Numbered from the stretch's first letter, positions 22,925 to 35,408 are shown. The stretch: DNA of 64,000 bases from Ciborinia camelliae (GCA_025890175.1 JANPYM010000008.1:1589650-1653649); one strand, 5' to 3'. Notes: generated from the sequence alone by a model not told the origin. Translations and numbers: made by a program.

Positions 22925-23509
22925 TCATTTCTTCATGGCATATCTTTTCGTATTTTCCCTCGCCTCATTTGCAAACCCCTCCGCATCCGTCTTACACTTT
23001 TCCGCGATAGCATTTTCTAATGGGTCGTCGGGATTTGGTTGAATCAAAAGGTTCCTAATAGCCCCAAGAATACCCGTGATCTTTCCACTGGGCTTCCACT
23101 TCTCTGGTTTCAACTCATCCACACAGATCGATCCTTTCTCATCGTAGGTAACGTTGGGGTGGTAGATGCGGGTGACGAAGTTGACAATGGGGGGCTTGAA
23201 AGGGTAGTCTTTGGGGAGATTCACATTGAGGACGAATAATCCGCCCTGATATACCAAATGTTAGTGAAATGGAGAGGTGGAGGTTGGGGGAATCAGAACG
23301 CACGGCATATGGTGTGTTTGCAGGACCTTCCATTTCGACTTTCCATTCATGTAAATCATCCTCCTTCAATAAAGATGTGCTCATGCCTGGGACGGGATTG
23401 TCGGTCACTTCCTTTAACTCCTATTGTAAATCCAGTCAGACCATGCTATTCTTCAACTCAAATCTAAGGAGTCGTAGTTGCAAACCTTGGCGATACGTCG
23501 TGCTGCCAT
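22925..23509 (-). CDS. E2 ubiquitin-conjugating enzyme (class I, core only)
   Basis: Three exons on the minus strand: 23509-23486 (8 codons, MAARRIAK), 23420-23304 and 23245-22925, giving 153 residues. The introns are 65 and 58 nt. The tiny first exon ending in AAG before a phase-0 intron is common in fungal E2 genes. The HPN motif is at residues 76-78, the catalytic Cys is Cys88 in GSICVDELK, and PNPDDPLENAIAE follows. There is no N- or C-terminal extension, so this is a class I E2. The enzyme accepts ubiquitin from E1 on Cys88 and passes it on with an E3. The region around KPEKWKPSGKITGIL differs from the UBC4/5 consensus and partly resembles UBE2L-type enzymes, so I do not assign a yeast orthologue. 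Confidence 0.93.
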
Positions 23510-24376
23510 TTTGATTGTTGGAGGTAGCTACAGATAATGGCGGGGTAGGTAGGTATGTTGGATGAGGGGAAACGTTCAAAATCGAAGGTTAAGTAGGTAG
23601 GTAGGTAGGTAGGTAGGTAGCCTTTTCTCTGCTGTTAGAATGAGAACGGCTTTTGTAGATGAAGTTTCTTACTATTAAATATGCGGGAAAAATTGTCTAT
23701 TTCTGAGACTTATTAAAATAAGAGGAACCTTTTTTATAAGATTGTATTTATTCTGTTCGGTCAAGGTGTAAGATGTGTGAGAGTGCGTGTTTGAAATTAT
23801 GTGAGTGTGTCGTAGGAAGTACCTGCCCAGGTGCCTGTACGTTACGGTATATGTGAATCACCCAATGAACTACGGAGTAGCTCAACCCAACCTAGCTTGA
23901 AGATACCTAATCGGCACTCTTTACCCCCGTCATTCCGATGCAAGGCTGAACATTGTTGTCAGGCTAGCTGGGAGATAGGTATGGAATCATCTTTGGAATT
24001 GCTATTCTTATCTTCCTGCATTCACAAAGTATTCTATATATATATCAACTGGAAATTGAAAGAGAGCTATAGGTATTGCCTTTGATGACGTTTCCTGGAA
24101 ACATCTGTCTTTGTCTTTGTTAAATCCGTCAAATCCTAAACACTGCTGACTTCGTAGATGTCCTAGACCACAGAACTCCAAAAGATAGAAATATCGAAAG
24201 TTATTAGAAAGATCCAATGTTCTCCATGTTTTTCAACTTATCGAGGCAGAGCCAGCTTCCTTCCCATTCATTCAACTCAAGACTTATTCTCACATACGCA
24301 TTACCCCTCATTTGGATCATGTAAAGTTGGGGTATCTTCTTTCTTTCAATGCTGTTCCCAATTCATCTATATTAAG
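23510..24376. repeat. Intergenic with TAGG tetranucleotide runs
   Basis: A (GTAG)n run lies at 23593-23621, with another TAGG run at 23546-23556, both in the E2 promoter side. The rest shows no gene. Confidence 0.6.
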
Positions 24377-24964
24377 TTATTCTCTCTGTAGAACCACAAC
24401 CAAACCCATCAATCCCAGCATAACAGTCTTCAGCCATGGATGCTCACTGAGTAAGATAGTAACATATCCCACAAATGGTATATAACCCACTACACTTCCG
24501 ATGATATCTTCCCTCTCAATATAATCCTGTCCTCGCGCATATAGCTCTGTGTCATCTGCCGCATTGTTGTCTCCCTTTGTCAATAACTTTGCTTTGGTTC
24601 TGCAATTCCGAATGTTAGTATAAAGATCTAGCAGCATCTCCAATTGCACCAGTCGAGTAGACACTCACCCTGTCCCGAATTTCCTAACCAATCGATGCAC
24701 AATCGGTATATCCTTCCCCTTAACATTGTAAACCACAATTTCTCCAACCTTCGTCTCTTCCATCAGGTTCCTGTTCCATAGAAATAGAAGATCTCCTCGC
24801 TGGAATGCGGGTTCCATGGATCCAGATAGAACGACAACGATTGGCGAAGGGGAATCCGAGGCTACTGAAAGACCTTTCCACATCATGAAGGCTGTAGAAA
24901 GGATGAGAGCAAAGTTCAGCAATTGAGCCGCTGCTTGGCGGGGGTTCTGGAGTGAAGAAAGCAT
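24377..24964 (-). CDS. SEC11: Signal peptidase complex catalytic subunit SEC11
   Basis: Two exons on the minus strand (24964-24669 and 24599-24377) give 172 residues, the normal family length. The 69-nt intron has GTGAGT, a TACTAAC branch and GCAG. An N-terminal membrane helix ([17 protein letters not shown]) precedes VVLSGSMEP, which carries the catalytic Ser49. His90 (IVHRL) is the His that replaces the bacterial Lys, and [10 protein letters not shown] (Asp109, Asp114 and Asp115) supplies the conserved acidic residues. A second hydrophobic segment lies near the C-terminus. The protein cleaves signal peptides in the ER membrane and is essential in yeast. ATG 24964 was chosen because it gives the family's start; a longer frame upstream is not needed. 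Confidence 0.95.
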
Positions 24965-25998
24965 GGTTGGTAGTTGTGAGTTAGGAGCGTTCGAGAGTTT
25001 GAGGTAGGAGTTGGAGATAGTGCGCGCAATTCGTTGCCGTTGCCGTAGGTAGAGATTCACAGAGGTGAGAATCTGCGCATTTATTGTCCTGAGGCAATGT
25101 AAAGAATGTCTGGTAGCCTTCTGGTGATGATTTATTGCGATCAAAGGTACGGACAGATTTCTTACCAGTATAAATGAGGACACCTTCTGAAGGTAAAGGA
25201 TTAATTATGCGAGAGTTATGCTTAATTGTACAAATGGCCCGTGCTTTGTGCATCAGGTAGCATAAGTGTCCGTGACGAGACATAAAAAGTCACCCTTCCA
25301 GCAATAACATTGACTATTGTAAATATAAATACACATCATGAAGCTCAAGAGAGGTTTGAATATACATTCAAGATAATGAAATGAGATAAAATAAAATGAC
25401 CGTCTTAGGAAGGTAGGTACCTAGTATTGATATTGGTATTTCCCATCATTCTAACATCACAATATGATGAAGGGGAGCTCACCGGTACCTAAGTTCAAGT
25501 GAACAAGCAACATTAAAGCTTTCTTCTCATACGTTTCCTTCTTATAGGTATGCTTCCTTCCAATATCTGGTCTTACCTACCCAGGTAGATTATGTCCTTA
25601 GGTAAGCTCCTGTCTCATTTGTTAACGTTGCCATTAAATTCGATCTTCTCTCTTCTCTCTTCTCTCTTCGCACCTGCCATTGTTGGTGTCTTTTAGAGAG
25701 AGAGAGAGAAATGCCTCGAGGGAAGTGCAAATCCTCACCTGCTCCTTCCTGCCTTGATAGTTCTCTGCTAGTATCTGCCACGCATTTTTAATTCCTTTTA
25801 TTCTTTTCCTCCATTCCATTTCTTTTCCTTTCTCTTCATCACGCAACACACAACAGAACTTCATCATCGCAAAGCATTGTGTTCCTCTGTCGTTTTAGTT
25901 ACTTGATTCATTCATCCAAATCTTGTTTTGGTCACTCCCCCCTTTCATTCTATCCCTATTAAGTTTATTCTATCTACTTTCGATCGTTTTCTCTCCAG
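24965..25998. other. Intergenic between divergent SEC11 and membrane-protein genes
   Basis: This region serves as the upstream sequence of both flanking genes. It contains a TTCTCTC/TCTCTTC pyrimidine run at 25645-25670, a (GA)n run at 25695-25710 and TAGG motifs near 25411-25421. No gene is visible. Confidence 0.6.
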
Positions 25999-27154
25999 AT
26001 GTCTTCATCTACAGCTCTTCTTCCAGGTGGAAGCAATAAAAAGAATGATCATGTAAGTTACACTTCAACTTCCAGTCTCCGGATGATTCTAACCCATTCA
26101 TAGCCTATCTTCCTACGTGCTTGCCACTCTCCATGGTACGGTATTACTCAGAAATCTCTTGTTTTGTTCAGAGGAATGCTCGCATTCTACCTTCTGATCT
26201 CTGGTCTTGTGATCCTTCATTATGAGCTTGAGATCAATAAACATGGCTGGTTGGTTGTTTACAACTTCTCCAACATCGTGTATGCCTTGCAGACTCTGTA
26301 CGCCTGGATCTCTTTTGTAAGTACATGTCTTCATCTTCTCATATCCTCACTTTTCTACCCAATCTCATGAATTGTGCTAATCTTTTCCCATTGACAGATC
26401 TGGACATTCATGCACCTCTACTATCCACATAATAACGACAATAACTCTTCATCAATCTCTGGCTACACCCGAAAACTTCTCTCGCCATCTCGTCACAACT
26501 CCAATTCCAACGAAAAGTACTTCTTTAGCGTCTTTCATTGGACTGCTCTTGCTTTCCCTCATCTCGTTACCTTCATCTACTGGGCAATTCTCGTTCCTCG
26601 AAAGGAGACATCAATCCCAAGTAAGAATTCTTTCTTTAATACTGCAATCAATACTAATGAGTATCCAGGCGATACAATTTTCGATGATCAACTCACAACC
26701 TTCTACATTTTCAGCAAGTACTGCGTCAATTCTATCATTGCTTTGATCGAGCTCTTCATTCTTAGCAGTATCAAGAGATCTGACGTATGTTTTTCTGATT
26801 CATTTTATCTCCTTCTGCTAAATATATTCAAGCCTGTCTGGAACCATGTTGTTGCCTTCGCTGTACTTATTTTTGTATATGTTGGCTGGGCAACTATTGG
26901 CTACCACTATCTCGATAAATACGTATACTTCTTCTTGGATCACGAGAAGATCGGATGGGAGTACTACTGGGCATCTGTTGCTGGTTTCGTTTTTCTCAGT
27001 GAAATTTGTAAGTTGCTTCTCGGTCCATGCAGATGTGATCTCACTAACGAGTTTAGTCTTCGTCTTCGTGTATGCCATCACTGGGGTTCGTGAATCCATG
27101 ACCAAAAAGCAAAACGACGACAAGAACACTGGTTATCAAAGACTTCCTCAGTAG
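25999..27154 (+). CDS. Multi-spanning membrane protein, FAR-17a/AIG1-like topology
   Basis: Six exons (25999-26052, 26104-26316, 26398-26620, 26669-26784, 26833-27007, 27057-27154) give 292 residues. Every junction has GT...AG and keeps the frame. The N-terminus (MSSSTALLPGG) is cytosolic-type without a signal peptide. At least six hydrophobic helices follow, with Trp- and His-containing loops (HLYYPH, FHWTALAFPHLVTFIYW, FSKYCVNSIIALIELFI, WATIGYHYLDKYVYF). The layout resembles the FAR-17a/AIG1 (UPF0641) family of ER or plasma-membrane proteins, some members of which hydrolyse fatty-acid esters of hydroxy fatty acids through a conserved Thr and His. I place it there tentatively; the membrane topology itself is clear. 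Confidence 0.8.
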
Positions 27155-29478
27155 AAGCTCGTTTCGAATCCCAAGAAGAATTGAGAGAAGTCTAAGCACG
27201 ATCATCGAGGTGGATGAGTCATGCGTGGAAGGGTTAAGAAGAATTAAAACATTGATGGAAAGTAACCGTAATGGGTTACCGAGGTATCATACTGTTTAAC
27301 TTTTGCTTCGCTCGGTATTGCTGTTTCTTTTGTCCCCTTTTCTGTTTTAGGGCGGTAGTATTAAAGCCTTTGCGTTCTCTCTGTATGAATATCCTGATTC
27401 GATTGCGTTGCTTTAGCTTCACCTATTACTTACACTAATTCCTTTTCAACCTTCGAGTCTCCATGTTTCATGTATGTGTGATTTGAAATATGATGGCGAA
27501 ATTGTACAAGGTTCAATGTGTCTGAAGTAATTGAGATAATAACAGATGATATAACGAAGATTCGGGCTGTAGGTGATTTTTGCGTAGTCGAGCGGCTTTA
27601 GATAGCATTGTCAATATGTCATTATTGATAATGCTACTAACTTTTTCCCCGCCTGCCTAAGTTCCGACCAATCCAGCAAGATATAAACAGATATAAATAA
27701 CCTTAATATCAACATGATTTCCAGACAGAATGCGGTATCTTTAGATAGCAGTTTTGTCTACACAGCACTAGGTAATTTTCTATCCGGGTATTCGGGTTAC
27801 GATCCATCGAGATTTGGAAAGGGTAAGGAGATACATAGGCAAGATTTAGACGGAATGGTTAAGAAGGGGAGACAGGTGGGGAGTATCTATGTCTAGTAAA
27901 TTCTAAGTGATAGAAATAGGAGGTGTTGCCAAAGCAAGGTGAAAAGGGTGGGGTTTGATTTTGATTTTGATTTTGATTTTGATTTTGATTTTGATTTTGA
28001 TTTTGATTTTGATTTTGATTTTGATTTTGATTTTGATTTTGATTTTGATTTTGATTTTGATTTTGATTTTGATTTTGATTTTGATTTTGATGTAGAGAGA
28101 TTGTTATTTTGATTCTGATGCAGAGAGATTGTTATTTGGATGTTTGGGAGGATATTTGGGAGGATATTTGGGGGGGATGGATTTTGCAAATCTAAATTTG
28201 GTGGATAATGCTAGTGGTTGCTTAATGTTTGGTTTGGTTTGGTTTGGGCTGTGCCAAGTTGCTAAATTTGTTGGGGGGGGGGGCGGAGGGGGGTTGAAAT
28301 GAGATATGGTTAGGATTGTTTGGTGAGGGAGTTGGTGGTTGATACGGAATGATATAGAATTCTCTTGAGAATTTGGAATTTCGAGATTGGGGAAGGGAAT
28401 TGAAGGCTCGGAGGAAAAAGAGGGAATTTCACACTCGAAATTGTTTCTCGGCGTCGTTGTTGTCTGTCGGTCTGTCGGTCGGTCTGTTGTGTGAATACAT
28501 ATCGTCGTTCTAGATCTACCTACCCACTGTCCAGTTCAGTCCTGTCTACTAGCTTGTTTCAAATGTTGAAGAATTTTCATTTTGATCTGTCTTTGGGGGG
28601 ATATTTCGGTTGGTCATGATATATATAATATGATCAGACAGACATACCTCGGGATTCATTCACCACTTGCATGTTTTGAGTCAAATATCAATCAATCAAT
28701 CAATCAATCATATCCGTCTCATGGCCCATCACTCACTCATCAACTCATCAACACCCAAACCAAAACCAAAACAGTAACCGGATGAAAATTTTAACATGTT
28801 TTTGAATTACTCGAAATAAAACGTCTATCGCTGAACACCCTCTCCCCCCCTCCCCCCCTCTCAAACATGATCCTCCATCCGTGGGCCGCAGTATCAACAC
28901 ACTGCCAAATCAATTTTAGCAGAGAGAATACAAAGTTCGGCCCCGGCCCGACCATGTTCGGGAGAGTCTCCCCTTTTGTAGTGCCACTTGCGAAAAATGC
29001 AACAAAATCTTCCCAACATCCAACATACATCCTCGATACAAAAATACAACACATTAGAGTTTCCCCTACAGGCGAATATATTTCATAGGCAGAACATTAC
29101 GTGACCCGACCCTCAATTTAACCGAAAGGCCTGCAGGCTCAAGAGAGAATAAGTGCGAAAAAAAGAGACCTAGACAAGAACTTTTATCGTATACTCCCTA
29201 CTTCAACAGACAATCTATATGCCTATTAGCAGGACCCAAGTCTATGAACTTTTGCGTTCATGACCATGCTTTTGTCTAATGCCCATTCGTCCGTCGTTAT
29301 AATATACAATGCACAAAGAAATAACCAAACACAAAGAAATCTGAGGCCAGGGATGACAGTCAAAAGGTGTCATGCCGTCCATCAGTTGTAATGAAGCATT
29401 GCACATAGAATAATTCTCGATATCAAGATTGCAGTCATGAGCTCAAGAATTTCAACGCGTTATGCATGCGTTGCCCTT
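27155..29478. other. Gene-free interval around the hexanucleotide array
   Basis: Apart from the listed hexanucleotide array, this stretch holds a 61-codon frame at 27714-27896 that I could not support, two copies of an AGAGAGATTGTTATTT segment at 28093-28136, a poly-G run near 28268-28280, (CAAT)n at 28690-28707 and a C/T-rich run near 28842-28862. Confidence 0.6.
27954..28091. repeat. Hexanucleotide microsatellite (GATTTT)n
   Basis: About 23 uninterrupted copies of a 6-base unit. On the reverse strand the unit is AAAATC, which creates an artefactual Lys-Ser frame. A degenerate continuation follows to about 28118. Confidence 0.98.
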
Positions 29479-31157
29479 TTACGCATTGCTGCGGTTTCTC
29501 TTGTGAGATCTACGTCCCTCAGATGCGCCATGTGATTTCCGCTTTCGGTTAGCGACATCACCAGCGGGACTTGAGGGCATTTGATTTCTGATTTTTCGAC
29601 GTGGGGCAAGGGAGCTGGTGAGAGAATCAAGGTGTCCATTCTTAACACCTTTAATTGTGGAGGTTCCGAATGCAAGTGCATCTTTGGAGATAGTATTACT
29701 GTTGATGAGGTTTTCGTTCTGTCGATTGAGGCGGAAAGCACCGATATTAGTACCTTTATCTAGATGTACCAGAAGTGGATGAAGTCCATCGGAAGTGGTT
29801 GGGCGAGCCGGAGTAGATGAGGGTGGTTCGACTGGCCCATCCTCACCTTCTTCCTCATCATCTGTTAATGTCGCATCCAAGTGAAGTAAGTCACCCCATT
29901 GGAGATCTTGACGTTCAGTTTGGTCTTCGCTCTCGTCAAAGGATGAACTACTTGCTGGGCGAAGAGCATTGTTGTCCGTTAAAGAGTTGTTACTTTCGAA
30001 GAAGGCTTCTGGGTTACCAGTGTGATAAGATCCAAACTCGGATGGGGCATCTGATACTGCACTCATCATGATGTTTGCTTGATTGTTAAGGACTGGGTTG
30101 TACAGATCCATGCTGCCGTTTCTAATTGGTGAAGGTGAGCCATTATCCAGTAATCCGGTTTTGGGGTTGGAAGAGTACATTAACAGGTCCTTTCCATGCT
30201 CGTCCAATATAACAAAGGGTATATCGGTATTATGATACCAAGTAATGACATCAGGTTGGCCCTTTTTCCGCTGGATTCGAAACCCAAGACATGGGGGAGG
30301 TGGCGGTGAATTGCCTCGAGGCATGGACTCATCTTCTGGACGGTTCTCTTTCCAATCTTCATCATCAGTTGTATCTCCACCATACTCATCACCAATATCA
30401 GCTGCAACGTATTGTTATCAGTATTCGGCTCAACAACTGTAAGCTCCGTTTGGTTCCACTTACATTGATACCCAGATGAGTCGGAATCATCACCATCACT
30501 TTCTCCGGAAGAGGAATCATTATTGCCATTTCCCCATCCTATTTCTGATTCTTGGTCGGAACCATTGTCATCATTATATGTGTCATCTTCCAATCCTCTC
30601 GCAATACGAGGGGGGAGTGCATCTGCACTTAAAAATGGGCCTTGGGCGGAGTTTTCGTTTTCAAATAGATCGGGATGCCACATGACAGACTCGTCGTCGG
30701 AGATGCTACTATCTGAATCGTCATCGTTGATGACGAATGTAACTCGCTTCTTAGGAGTACCAGTGGTATCGGAATCCTGAGTATTATCTTCGAAAAACTT
30801 GGGATTATCGATTATTTCTTCCGAAGAATCTGCAAATCCTGCCCATTCTTCATAGTTATTCATTCCCCGAGGTGTGCCCTGTGCATCGGTGTCGTCATCG
30901 ATGGTATCTACATCGTCATCTTCTTCTGCGGATTGACGCATGATGGCTTCTTCGTACTTCTCAATCCCTGACCCCCCGGTCCACCCAGATTCATCTGGCT
31001 CGTCATCATCGTCCTCATCGGCGACATCGTCCACACCATCATATGCAGCAGAGTCGGAAGAGTCGGAGGAGTAGTCTGTGACCTTCTTCTTGGATTTCTT
31101 CGACTTCTTTGACTTGGTAGGAGTCTTGAAAGACTCGCGTTGTGTGTTTCGAGACAT
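29479..31157 (-). CDS. Acidic, Ser/Asp-rich nuclear-type protein of unknown function
   Basis: Two exons on the minus strand (31157-30464 and 30401-29479) give 538 residues; the 62-nt intron runs from GTAAGT to TTGCAG. I chose ATG 31157 (MSRNTQRESF); an in-frame ATG at 31184 would add nine hydrophobic residues. The N-terminus has a lysine-rich KSKKSKKSKKK segment, then long Asp/Glu/Ser tracts through residue 230. A conserved-looking core follows: KKRVTFVINDD, ESVMWHPDLFENE and, after the junction, CLGFRIQRKKGQPDVITWYHNTD. The C-terminus is strongly basic (RKRKSHGASEGRRSHKRNRS), a probable bipartite nuclear signal. I do not recognise a named family. The pattern is typical of chromatin- or transcription-associated ascomycete proteins, but that role is inference. 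Confidence 0.8.
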
Positions 31158-34007
31158 TGTGTTTGTGTATGATAATATCCGCATGAAATATTCGTTGTGG
31201 AGTTGATTGCGTATGACCGAAAGTATCGGCGGCGGTGAGAGGAAAGTTGCAGATGTGAAGAGGGTAAAGGTGATATTTGTGATAAGATAACTTATGCCAA
31301 ATATGCTGCCGTGGGATCAATTGAGTATATCGAGATATGAACTCAAGTGTGGTCAAGTTGATCTCAAGGTTTGAAGGTGTGTAGGTTGTAGATGCTAGGT
31401 AGGTGAAATCTCGCTGCTTGTTCGAAGAGAGTCTTCTCACCCTCCTGGAAGATTGGCAAGGTTGGAACTCGATCGATAATGGTTATTGAATTTCAAACTC
31501 TCAATTGATATTAAATCAATCTGCCTAAGAGGCTGATAGACAGTGAAAGTCTGGTTATTTTCGTCAAAGTCGAATGATAAGATTGGGAAATTTACTCGTT
31601 GGCTGAAGGACTACAGACATGCCCGGTGAGCATGCTGTAGTGGGTATTCACTGCTCAGCGATGGCCTGCGGCATTGTCTTGACGAATTTATATTTATGAG
31701 GTTATACTTATTGAACAAGTGTAGGGTGACTTCGTTGTCTTTTTGGGGGTTGATGGGTTTAAAGAGGAGAGGAAAAGAAAAGAGAAGTTGACGACATAAT
31801 AATTTTTGGAGGGGACATTTTTCATAATTTGACGCTAGTAGTGGATAATAGTATCGCTGTTGATCCGAGACCCTTGTGGGTAATAATTATGGGGATTGGT
31901 TGAAGAAACGTCGAGGTAACTGAAAATGAATAATGGATGAGGGGATGATGAGATGATTGGATGATGGGATAATTAATTGATTGGTTAATTGGTTATAATT
32001 ATAATTCTTCTTCTTATGATTGGATTTATTTATTTATTTACTTATTTACTTATTATTTCTCACCGCTACTATCAAAATTATACAGATCATTCATTCAGTA
32101 CTGTTTCTGAAAAAGTCATCTTAAATCTTAAATCTTAGCCTTGGAAAAGTCATTGGATGTAAAGAGTTCTTTTTGGTCTGGAATAAACGATTTACAAAAC
32201 TATCTATAGTTACAAATAGTTTTTATGTAAGGTGTACCGTGTGCTGTATTCATACCTATAACAGGAAGAAAGGAATTGGGCCAGCTTGAAGTCATTCCAA
32301 GTTCTTGAAAAGGTTATACGGAAGGCAAAAGCGTTTAGTTAGAAATAGCTAGTTAACCCCAGATATGTTAAAGGAGAAAGGAATCAGTATCATTGGTTGA
32401 TATCTATCTATCAATTATCATCTGCCATTGCCATTGCCATCCATAGTAAAGAGACTAATAATGATGTACAAGAGCAGATGTTGAATCATTACCTGCTAGA
32501 TATTCAGTCTTCGATGATCATCAACGTCCACATTCGAAATTCCATTGTGGAGAAATGATGACCAGTAGAATCGTCCAGTCCCATCCAGTCTCTTCTCCTC
32601 CTTCACTGTGGGTACATTTTATATATAAAAATAACTTAACAACTCATCCCTCCAGCTGTATCAACCATCTACCCAGTACATTATTAGAAGATACTCGAGA
32701 TAAGAATCTTCTCTTGAGTCCCTGCATGCAGAACATGGAATAATGCATATGTTCCATCCAAGTCATATTGAATGAAAAAGAGATGAATTCGTTATGCGGT
32801 AAAGGCGGAGAGTGATAATCGTTATCATTAGACTAGAGAATTTTTGATAGTATGTAAGGTTAAGTTAAGAACTTAAAACCTAAAGGAGTATCAGATACTC
32901 TTTAAGAACTAGGTAGGTAGATATGGTAGTCTTTATATGGAGATCTCGAAAGGGAAACTTAGGTCTTGAGATGAACATGTTTGTACCAGACCAGTCCTGG
33001 GCCCCTAGGAGTAGCAATAAGAGATCATCAGTATTTTAGCAATCTACTACCAGTACCTTTAGTATGTACCTTAGCCAAAGAGAGTTATCAAGGAGATCCA
33101 TTATTGCCATAGAAGCATCAATTTCTCTAATCATCCAAGAATGTGTTTCATCCCCAAAAACTGGTAGGAAGGGGGGCTACCGATAATCCATTCATTCCTC
33201 AAGAATCAAGATATCTATCTATTGATTCCTGAAAGCCCTTTTTGAGGCTCATATACCTAGTATGTCTCAGGGACCATCCTTTCTTCCAGGACCAATTGGA
33301 TATTTCCAGATCATGATTCATAACACATCTTGTCCCCTGTTGCTTACAGGAAGACTCATGCTTTTAATTACTGTAATGACAAGTCATAGACTCAATCATA
33401 TCATAGACTCATATCATACATACCTCTGTGACTCTTCTTAATTCCTTCATTTATTACCTGGTACCACACTCATACTGTACGCACAAGACCAACGAGAAAT
33501 TCCTGCTCCCAAAAATGATCCCCTCAACTCTTCTCTCAAAAGATTAAACTTCTAGCCCCTCCATCATATGATTCATATCACATCATACCAGTGGGAATCC
33601 GGATCAATAATTGCTCAAAGTGGATGAAGTGGGGACCAATCAAAGCAGAGAACGGGCCTTGCATTTCATTTTTTTCTTCCATTTTGTCTTTTTGACATTT
33701 TTGCATTTTTCTGCCATGTTTAAAGCGGTAAGGATCTTTTTTTTTCGTGTGGGGAAGTTGCTATCAAAGCTCTTGCATAAATTTGTGCATAACGGCCAGT
33801 GCACTTGGCCTGATGGAACATCAACTGCATCTTCATCATCCATTCTGAGCCCATGGTATTGATACAGTGAGAGTGGTGTATGAGTATCTTTACGTGTTGA
33901 TGATAATAATGATCCTGGGATAGTATCATCATAATCTTAAAGATTCAATATCAACTCTGGGAATGTCATAGATGGATATACAAACCTTAAAACCCTTTCA
34001 TTCATCT
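31158..34007. other. Long gene-free interval
   Basis: No gene is supported in 2.85 kb. Minor features are a (GATG)-rich run at 31932-31970, TTATTTATTTA runs at 32025-32050, TAGG motifs near 32910-32922 and several short AT palindromes. The first few hundred bases after 31157 are the upstream region of the acidic-protein gene. Confidence 0.55.
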
Positions 34008-34560
34008 TCATCTTTTCCCTTCTTTCGGACAACCCTCTTCCCGTACCTCTTCTTTTTCTCTTCCTCCTGCTCTTCCTTTCCTCAACCGAACTTTGCCATC
34101 AGTACCTTGGTCCAGAAGATCGTCTCCATTGTACCAGCAATCGAAATAACCACAATCACCATCCATTTGACTATTCTCGTTGCACCAAGTTCCTTGAAGT
34201 TGAGTTCTATCGAGGGATTTTGGCTTTCTTTCAAGTCTGACTTCGCTGGCTTTTCTTTTGGTAGTGAGTTTGATTTGGGTTCGCCATATCTTCACAGCTC
34301 AAATGTACTAAATCTTTGTGCATGAATCGCATTTATGGTTCTTGATGTTGATAATGTGCTTGGACCAAAGACTCGAGATTTGGAGAGAGCTTTGTACATT
34401 TTGAAGTTGCTATCGGTTCGAGGAAATATCGGTTGAGTGACTTGATATTTTCTGCGTTAATGATAGTTTCGATGATTTCCATGAACTCACTCTTTTCTGT
34501 GGTTTCATCTTCAAAGTTATATGTTTGTAGTCATCACCAACAGCCTGAATATGCTCGTAT
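34008..34560 (-). pseudogene. Possible relic of an unidentified protein gene
   Basis: Read on the minus strand, 34485-34350 encodes SEFMEIIETIINAENIKS followed by YFLEPIATSK and SLVQAHYQHQEP up to a stop. A second piece in another frame reads MRFMHKDLVHLSCEDM. A third (34295-34008) contains LQGTWCNEN, GYFDCWYNGDDLLDQGTDGK and a basic Arg/Lys/Glu tail. The third piece has domain-like spacing of Trp, Cys and Asp. The pieces fall in two or three frames with no good splice sites between them, so a decayed gene is more likely than a working one. I do not recognise the family. Confidence 0.35.
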
Positions 34561-34884
34561 TTCTGACACCGTGGAAGCGATTGGCTCATTTTAGGCTACG
34601 TCTGCCGATTCATCTCGATGAATCCGAATGCTCGTGATCATTGATATAAAACTTCATTTCCGTTATTCACCAGCATACAATCATTTTTGAGATGGTCGCA
34701 ATAATCTGGAGATGAGGCCAAATGGCTTTAGATGATTTTCTTATTTCGTGTGTTGTAGGCTTATTCATTTCCCTCGTCCTTTCTCGGTGTCTTCTTCCCC
34801 GAGGCCTTATCATCTCCCTTTTTTATAATTTATGTATCCTAGTTAAATTTAACCGTCGTGGTCGTTTTCTTCGTTGTCGGTACA

Positions 34885-34969
34885 TATGCCTGAAATGAAG
34901 TGCAAGGGTTTCAGGGCAGGAGCAAAATAGCTGGACTCTCCATTTTACTGCGATCGGTTTATGTGATTA
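34885..34969. repeat. Dispersed repeat, copy A
   Basis: An 85-base segment (core GGGTTTCAGGGCAGGAGCAAAA, then TTTTACTGCGATCGG) that matches 49483-49563 in the same orientation. Most differences are C to T or G to A in this copy relative to the other. Confidence 0.75.
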
Positions 34970-35408
34970 TACACGTGGCTGGGCACGAGTGTGGGAGGAT
35001 CCACAAAGTCTGAAATGTATTTCAGGTATACTGTCAATAGTAGTATAACAGTTGGGGGGAGGCGAGTTTAAGAAAAAGGAGGGGTGTGTACGCCCTCCTC
35101 CCGACAAGCTGTTATACTTATTACCATTGGTAGTATATCTGAATAATAGGATGCGTTTCAGGCTCTGTGGGCCCTCCCACGCTCCTATATATTATGCGTA
35201 TTGGTATTGGTATTGTGATCGTACAGTCATTCATTATTCGTTAGTTTAGGATTTCCTCTTCTTATACTGTCTAACAATCTCCACTTCAGTCTTCTCGTCT
35301 TAAATCCCCATACCTACGTATTTTTTCCATCCATCCATTACATTAGGCTATGTGATATGAACTTTTGGGTACTCAGTTGGTTCTATTACCAATTTATTAG
35401 CTTGTTTG
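34970..35408. other. Intergenic
   Basis: No gene. An ATTGGTATTGGTATTG microrepeat lies at 35198-35215 and the rest is unremarkable. It is the 3' flank of the small secreted protein gene. Confidence 0.6.

Noticed and set aside
27714..27896. 61-codon plus-strand frame starting with ATG
   Set aside because: Too short to judge, no motif or promoter signal; could be chance.
27893..28189. Minus-strand frame encoding a long Lys-Ser repeat
   Set aside because: It is the antisense translation of the (GATTTT)n microsatellite and has no independent coding signal.
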